Below, one piece after another: positions 6,298 through 6,531 of a stretch of DNA of 6,531 nt; the first letter of the stretch is position 1; the number at the start of each line of letters is the position of its first letter. Position numbers and translations under genes: made by a program. Source of the DNA: an uncultured Rhodanobacteraceae bacterium (lineage in GTDB: Bacteria; Pseudomonadota; Gammaproteobacteria; Xanthomonadales; Rhodanobacteraceae); assembly GCA_913053815.1 (NCBI GenBank), contig CAJXGK010000109.1, forward strand, positions 1 through 6,531. Direction: 5' to 3'. Below the pieces are notes generated by a model, which had not been told where the DNA came from, did no database searches, and was given only the letters and a program-made list of their open reading frames with translations.

Positions 6298-6355
6298 GCA
6301 CCGGGTATTTCGGTGTCGAGGTAGCGGGTGGGGAGCGTATCGATTCGCTCCCCAC
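6298..6355 (+). promoter_or_regulatory. Two tandem stem-loops between rplT and pheS
   Basis: CACCG (6299-6303) pairs with CGGTG (6311-6315) around a 7-nt loop, extended by a G-U pair at 6298/6316. Then GTGGGGAGCG (6328-6337) and CGCTCCCCAC (6346-6355) form a perfect, GC-rich 10-bp stem with an 8-nt loop. Only a short TTTA follows (6361-6364), so this is at best a weak intrinsic terminator. It could be a partial terminator, an attenuator for pheST, or an RNA-processing or stability element. Confidence 0.5.
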
Positions 6356-6379
6356 ATGCATTTATGGAACGGGGTTGTC

Positions 6380-6531
6380 ATGGGTAAAGATCAAATTCGC
6401 TTTGATGCCATCGAAACAGACATCCAGCAGGCTTCTACTCTGGAGATTCTCGAGGCCTTGCGCGTGGCGCTGCTGGGCAAGAACGGCACACTTACCCTCG
6501 CTCTGAAGCAGCTTGGCTCTCTCGATGCGGG
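6380..6531 (+). CDS. pheS: Phenylalanyl-tRNA synthetase alpha subunit, N-terminal part (cut by window end)
   Basis: PheS is the catalytic alpha chain of the (alpha-beta)2 enzyme that charges tRNA-Phe. Only 50 codons are in the window. They match the N-terminal helical region: acidic, helix-forming residues (IETDIQQASTLEILEAL) followed by the family motif RVALLGKNGTLTLALKQLGSL, compared with RVEYLGKKGHLT in E. coli. ATG at 6380 has a weak GGGG Shine-Dalgarno (6371-6374). The frame is open upstream to an ATG at 6296, but that extension crosses the stem-loops and lacks family similarity. Genome context (after rplT) supports the call; pheT should follow outside the window. Confidence 0.92.
   Translation, partial: MGKDQIRFDAIETDIQQASTLEILEALRVALLGKNGTLTLALKQLGSLDA

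Noticed and set aside
6289..6324. An 11-codon frame (MQHAPGISVSR) before pheS as a PheM-like leader peptide
   Set aside because: It contains no Phe codons and no Shine-Dalgarno precedes it.
6364..6387. A 7-codon frame (ATG to TAA) overlapping the pheS start
   Set aside because: No Shine-Dalgarno and no coding motif; short overlaps like this are common by chance.

Overview
The window looks like proteobacterial chromosome. The downstream order thrS-infC-rpmI-rplT-pheS is the classic translation cluster of Gamma- and Betaproteobacteria. As I remember the families, the L35 ([17 protein letters not shown]... ending RMLPYL) and L20 proteins most resemble those of Xanthomonadales/Lysobacterales. 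A large SusC/CirA-like TonB-dependent receptor also fits that group, but this placement is inferred without a search.

Layout: 1-209 holds no gene that I recognise, only two copies of a 10-bp direct repeat at the extreme left edge, possibly the end of a mobile element cut by the window. 210-2432 on the minus strand is an intact 740-residue TonB-dependent outer-membrane receptor with a good sigma70-like promoter just upstream. 2433-3088 is a 656-bp gap between the divergent receptor and thrS; it contains several stem-loops and the probable promoter and leader of thrS, but no convincing gene. 3089-4991 is thrS, split by a frameshift at about 3692-3696 that looks like loss of two bases. Then follow infC (5030-5560, with no in-frame ATG at its 5' end and a likely AUC start), rpmI (5716-5913), rplT (5926-6285) and the first 50 codons of pheS (6380 to the window end), all on the plus strand.

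The plus-strand genes supply threonyl-tRNA synthetase, initiation factor IF3, ribosomal proteins L35 and L20, and the phenylalanyl-tRNA synthetase alpha subunit. In E. coli this cluster is known for autoregulation: ThrRS on its mRNA leader, IF3 on its rare start codon, L20 on a pseudoknot before rpmI, and attenuation before pheST. Candidate counterparts can be seen here: an AUC start with a strong Shine-Dalgarno for infC, a six-base match between the end of infC and the rpmI Shine-Dalgarno, stem-loops in the thrS leader, and two tandem stem-loops before pheS.

I see no clear new biological system. The most consequential anomaly is the interrupted thrS, an essential gene whose coding signal is otherwise perfect on both sides of the break. 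Either the sequence has an error or something unusual happens in this lineage.
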